Assembly: GCA_002414205.1 (NCBI GenBank) | Contig: DHYQ01000001.1 | Location: forward strand, 1-6,975 | Source of the DNA: Gallionellaceae bacterium UBA5126 | GTDB lineage: Bacteria; Pseudomonadota; Gammaproteobacteria; Burkholderiales; Gallionellaceae | Reading direction: 5' to 3' | Length of the DNA: 6,975 nucleotides | Shown here: positions 5,186-6,975 of the stretch, piece after piece | Layout of the letters: every line of letters begins with the position of its first letter | Position numbering within the stretch: position 1 is the stretch's first letter | Translations under genes and position numbers: made by a program | Notes under the pieces: generated by a model | The model's input: the letters and a program-made list of their open reading frames with translations, nothing else | Databases searched by the model: none | What the model was told of the DNA's origin: nothing

Positions 5186-6975
5186 CCAAACCCGCCCACA
5201 CGCCGATGATGCAGCAGTATTTATCCATCAAGGCGCAGCATCCTGACATGCTGCTGTTTTACCGCATGGGGGATTTTTATGAGCTGTTTTTCAGCGATGC
5301 GGAGCGGGCGGCGAAGTTGTTGGACATTACCTTGACCCAGCGCGGGGCCAGCAACGGGCAGCCGATCAAGATGGCCGGGGTGCCGTATCACGCGGTGGAG
5401 TCGTATTTGGCGCGGCTGGTGAAGCTGGGCGAGTCGGTGGCGATTTGTGAGCAAATTGGCGATCCAGCCACCAGCAAGGGGCCGGTGGAGCGCAAGGTGG
5501 TGCGCATCGTCACGCCCGGCACGCTGACCGATTCGGCGCTACTGGAGGAGAAGCGCGACAATTGGTTGCTGGCGGTGCATGTGGCGCAGGGCAAGCTGGG
5601 CTTGGCTTGGTTGAGTTTGGCCGCTGGGCAGTTCTGGCTGTGTGAAACCAGCGCCACGCAACTGGCGGCGGAGCTGGAGCGGCTGCAACCGTCGGAGGTG
5701 TTGCAGGCGGAAGGCAGTCGCTTGACGCTGAACACGACGGCGGTATGCCAAAGTTTGCCGGATTGGCATTTCAATGCCGACACGGCGCGGCGGGCCTTGT
5801 GCCAGCAATTTGCCACGCTGGATTTGGCCGGTTTTGGCTGCGCGCAAATGGACGTGGCGGTGGCGGCAGCGGGCGCGCTGTTGGGCTATGTCAAGCTGAC
5901 GCAGGGGCAAAACCTCGGCCACCTCAACGGCTTGCAGGTGTATCACGCCGACCGCTATGTGCGCATGGATGCGGCCACGCGGCGCAATCTGGAAATCAGC
6001 CAAACCCTGCGCGGCGAGCCTGCGCCGACGCTGTTTTCCCTGCTGGACACCTGCGCCAGCAACATGGGCAGCCGTTTGTTGCGGCATTGGCTGCACCACC
6101 CGCTGCGCGACCGTGGCGTGCTGCGGCAACGGCTGGCGGCGCTGGCGCAGTTGCAAACCGCCGCCACACCCGGCGCGGCGGCGCTGTTCCAGCAAGTGCA
6201 TACCCACCTGAAACCCATTGTCGATGTGGAGCGTGTGACGGCACGCATCGCCCTGCGCAGCGCCCGGCCCCGCGATTTATCTGGCTTGCGCGATACCTTG
6301 AGCGGTTTGCCTGCGTTGTTGGCGACCTTGGCGGGAGCCGATGGCAAAAGTGCGAATAAATTCGCACCTACGGCGGAAGCCGAGTTGCTAACCCGCCTGT
6401 GCGCCGAATTGCAAATTTCCCCCGCCCTGCCCGCCTTGCTGCAAGCCGCCTTGCGCGCCGAACCGGCCAGCGTGTTGCGCGAGGGCGGCGTCATTGCCGA
6501 CGGGTTTGATGCCGAACTGGACGAGTTGCGCGCCATTCAGACCAATTGCGGCGACTTCCTGCTTGATCTGGAAAGCCGCGAACGCCAGCGCAGCGGCATC
6601 GCCAATCTCAAGGTGGAATACAACCGCGTGCACGGTTTTTACATCGAGGTGTCGCAGGCGCAGAGCGACCACGTGCCTGCCGATTACCGCCGCCGCCAAA
6701 CGCTGAAAAACGTCGAGCGCTACATCACCCCGGAGCTGAAAGCCTTTGAGGACAAGGCGTTGTCGGCCAACGAGCGCGCCCTGGCGCGGGAAAAATGGCT
6801 GTACGAGCGCCTGCTGGATCAACTCTTGCCGCAGCTCGACACCCTGCAACGCGTCGCCGCCGCATTAGCCGAGCTGGACGTGCTGGCCTGTCTGGCCGAG
6901 CGCGCCGTCAGCCTGAATTTCAGCGCGCCGCAATTCAGCGACGAGGCCCATTTGCACATCGTGCAAGGGCGGCAT
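5182..6975 (+). CDS. mutS: DNA mismatch repair protein MutS, C-terminal ATPase domain outside window
   Basis: MutS recognises base mismatches and small loops and recruits MutL. The 598 codons present align well with E. coli MutS. The mismatch-binding domain I has the F-x-E motif in GDFYELF (Phe32, Glu34). The connector domain follows, then the core ([22 protein letters not shown]), the clamp ([13 protein letters not shown] at about 475-487, [13 protein letters not shown] at about 502-514) and the first residues of the ATPase domain (VQGRH, 594-598). Walker A lies beyond the edge. The start at 5182 gives the usual spacing to HTPMMQQYL and overlaps the upstream stop as ATGA, so coupling to the cassette is likely. 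No separate promoter is evident. Odd points: residues about 387-398 contain an in-frame palindrome and make this loop about 12 residues longer than in E. coli, and Ala codon use shifts along the gene. Confidence 0.97.
   Translation, partial: MTKPAHTPMMQQYLSIKAQHPDMLLFYRMGDFYELFFSDAERAAKLLDITLTQRGASNGQPIKMAGVPYHAVESYLARLVKLGESVAICEQIGDPATSKGPVERKVVRIVTPGTLTDSALLEEKRDNWLLAVHVAQGKLGLAWLSLAAGQFWLCETSATQLAAELERLQPSEVLQAEGSRLTLNTTAVCQSLPDWHFNADTARRALCQQFATLDLAGFGCAQMDVAVAAAGALLGYVKLTQGQNLGHLNGLQVYHADRYVRMDAATRRNLEISQTLRGEPAPTLFSLLDTCASNMGSRLLRHWLHHPLRDRGVLRQRLAALAQLQTAATPGAAALFQQVHTHLKPIVDVERVTARIALRSARPRDLSGLRDTLSGLPALLATLAGADGKSANKFAPTAEAELLTRLCAELQISPALPALLQAALRAEPASVLREGGVIADGFDAELDELRAIQTNCGDFLLDLESRERQRSGIANLKVEYNRVHGFYIEVSQAQSDHVPADYRRRQTLKNVERYITPELKAFEDKALSANERALAREKWLYERLLDQLLPQLDTLQRVAAALAELDVLACLAERAVSLNFSAPQFSDEAHLHIVQGRH
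6350..6367. repeat. REP-like palindrome inside mutS
   Basis: GTGCGAATAAATTCGCAC is a perfect 7-bp inverted repeat around TAAA, followed by CTACGG. It resembles short dispersed palindromes with a TGCGAAT...ATTCGCA core that occur between genes in many Proteobacteria. Here it sits in frame in mutS, coding roughly SANKFAPT (390-397). The local alignment with E. coli MutS is about 12 residues longer at this point, which fits insertion of about 36 nt. I see no second copy in the window. Confidence 0.6.

Noticed and set aside
5539..6207. 222-codon open frame on the minus strand, and a 204-codon plus frame at 5745-6359
   Set aside because: Both are shadows of the GC-rich mutS coding sequence, with low-complexity Arg/Gln/Ala/His composition.
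1..6975. CRISPR array, tRNA, rRNA or insertion sequence
   Set aside because: No regularly spaced repeats, no cloverleaf or rRNA-like stretch, and no transposase frame or terminal inverted repeats were seen.

Overview
The window reads as chromosomal DNA of a Proteobacterium. The moderately high GC, the MutS sequence close to the gamma/betaproteobacterial type, and the membrane-anchored PAS/GAF sensor leading into a GGDEF domain all fit Gamma- or Betaproteobacteria. The species cannot be fixed from this sequence alone.

Layout. (1) Positions 1-1937, minus strand: the N-terminal 645 residues of a large c-di-GMP signalling protein (six predicted membrane helices, PAS, GAF, PAS), cut by the window edge just where its GGDEF domain begins. 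(2) Positions 1938-2255: a divergent intergenic region. It holds a possible promoter and a hairpin-rich leader of about 190 nt for the minus-strand gene, and a good sigma70-type promoter plus Shine-Dalgarno for the plus-strand gene. (3) Positions 2256-3092, plus strand: nnrD, the stand-alone NAD(P)HX dehydratase, followed by a Rho-independent-like terminator. (4) Positions 3207-5185, plus strand: a two-gene cassette with its own extended -10 promoter. It encodes a 380-aa ABC/SMC-type AAA ATPase and, overlapping it by 8 nt, a 258-aa protein with Toprim-like acidic motifs. The ATPase gene is visibly more AT-rich than its surroundings. (5) Positions 5182-6975, plus strand: mutS, overlapping the cassette by 4 nt (ATGA) and cut by the right edge at the start of its ATPase domain.

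How the parts relate. nnrD (metabolite repair) and mutS (mismatch repair) are ordinary housekeeping genes. The ATPase plus Toprim-like pair between them resembles in architecture the OLD/Gabija, RloAB and PARIS groups of anti-phage systems, in which a DNA- or phage-sensing ATPase controls a Toprim nuclease. It is the best candidate here for a little-described system. No mutS promoter is visible between the cassette and mutS, so mutS is probably co-transcribed and translationally coupled with it.

A second notable point is a REP-like palindrome lying in frame inside mutS. It appears to add about 12 residues compared with E. coli MutS.
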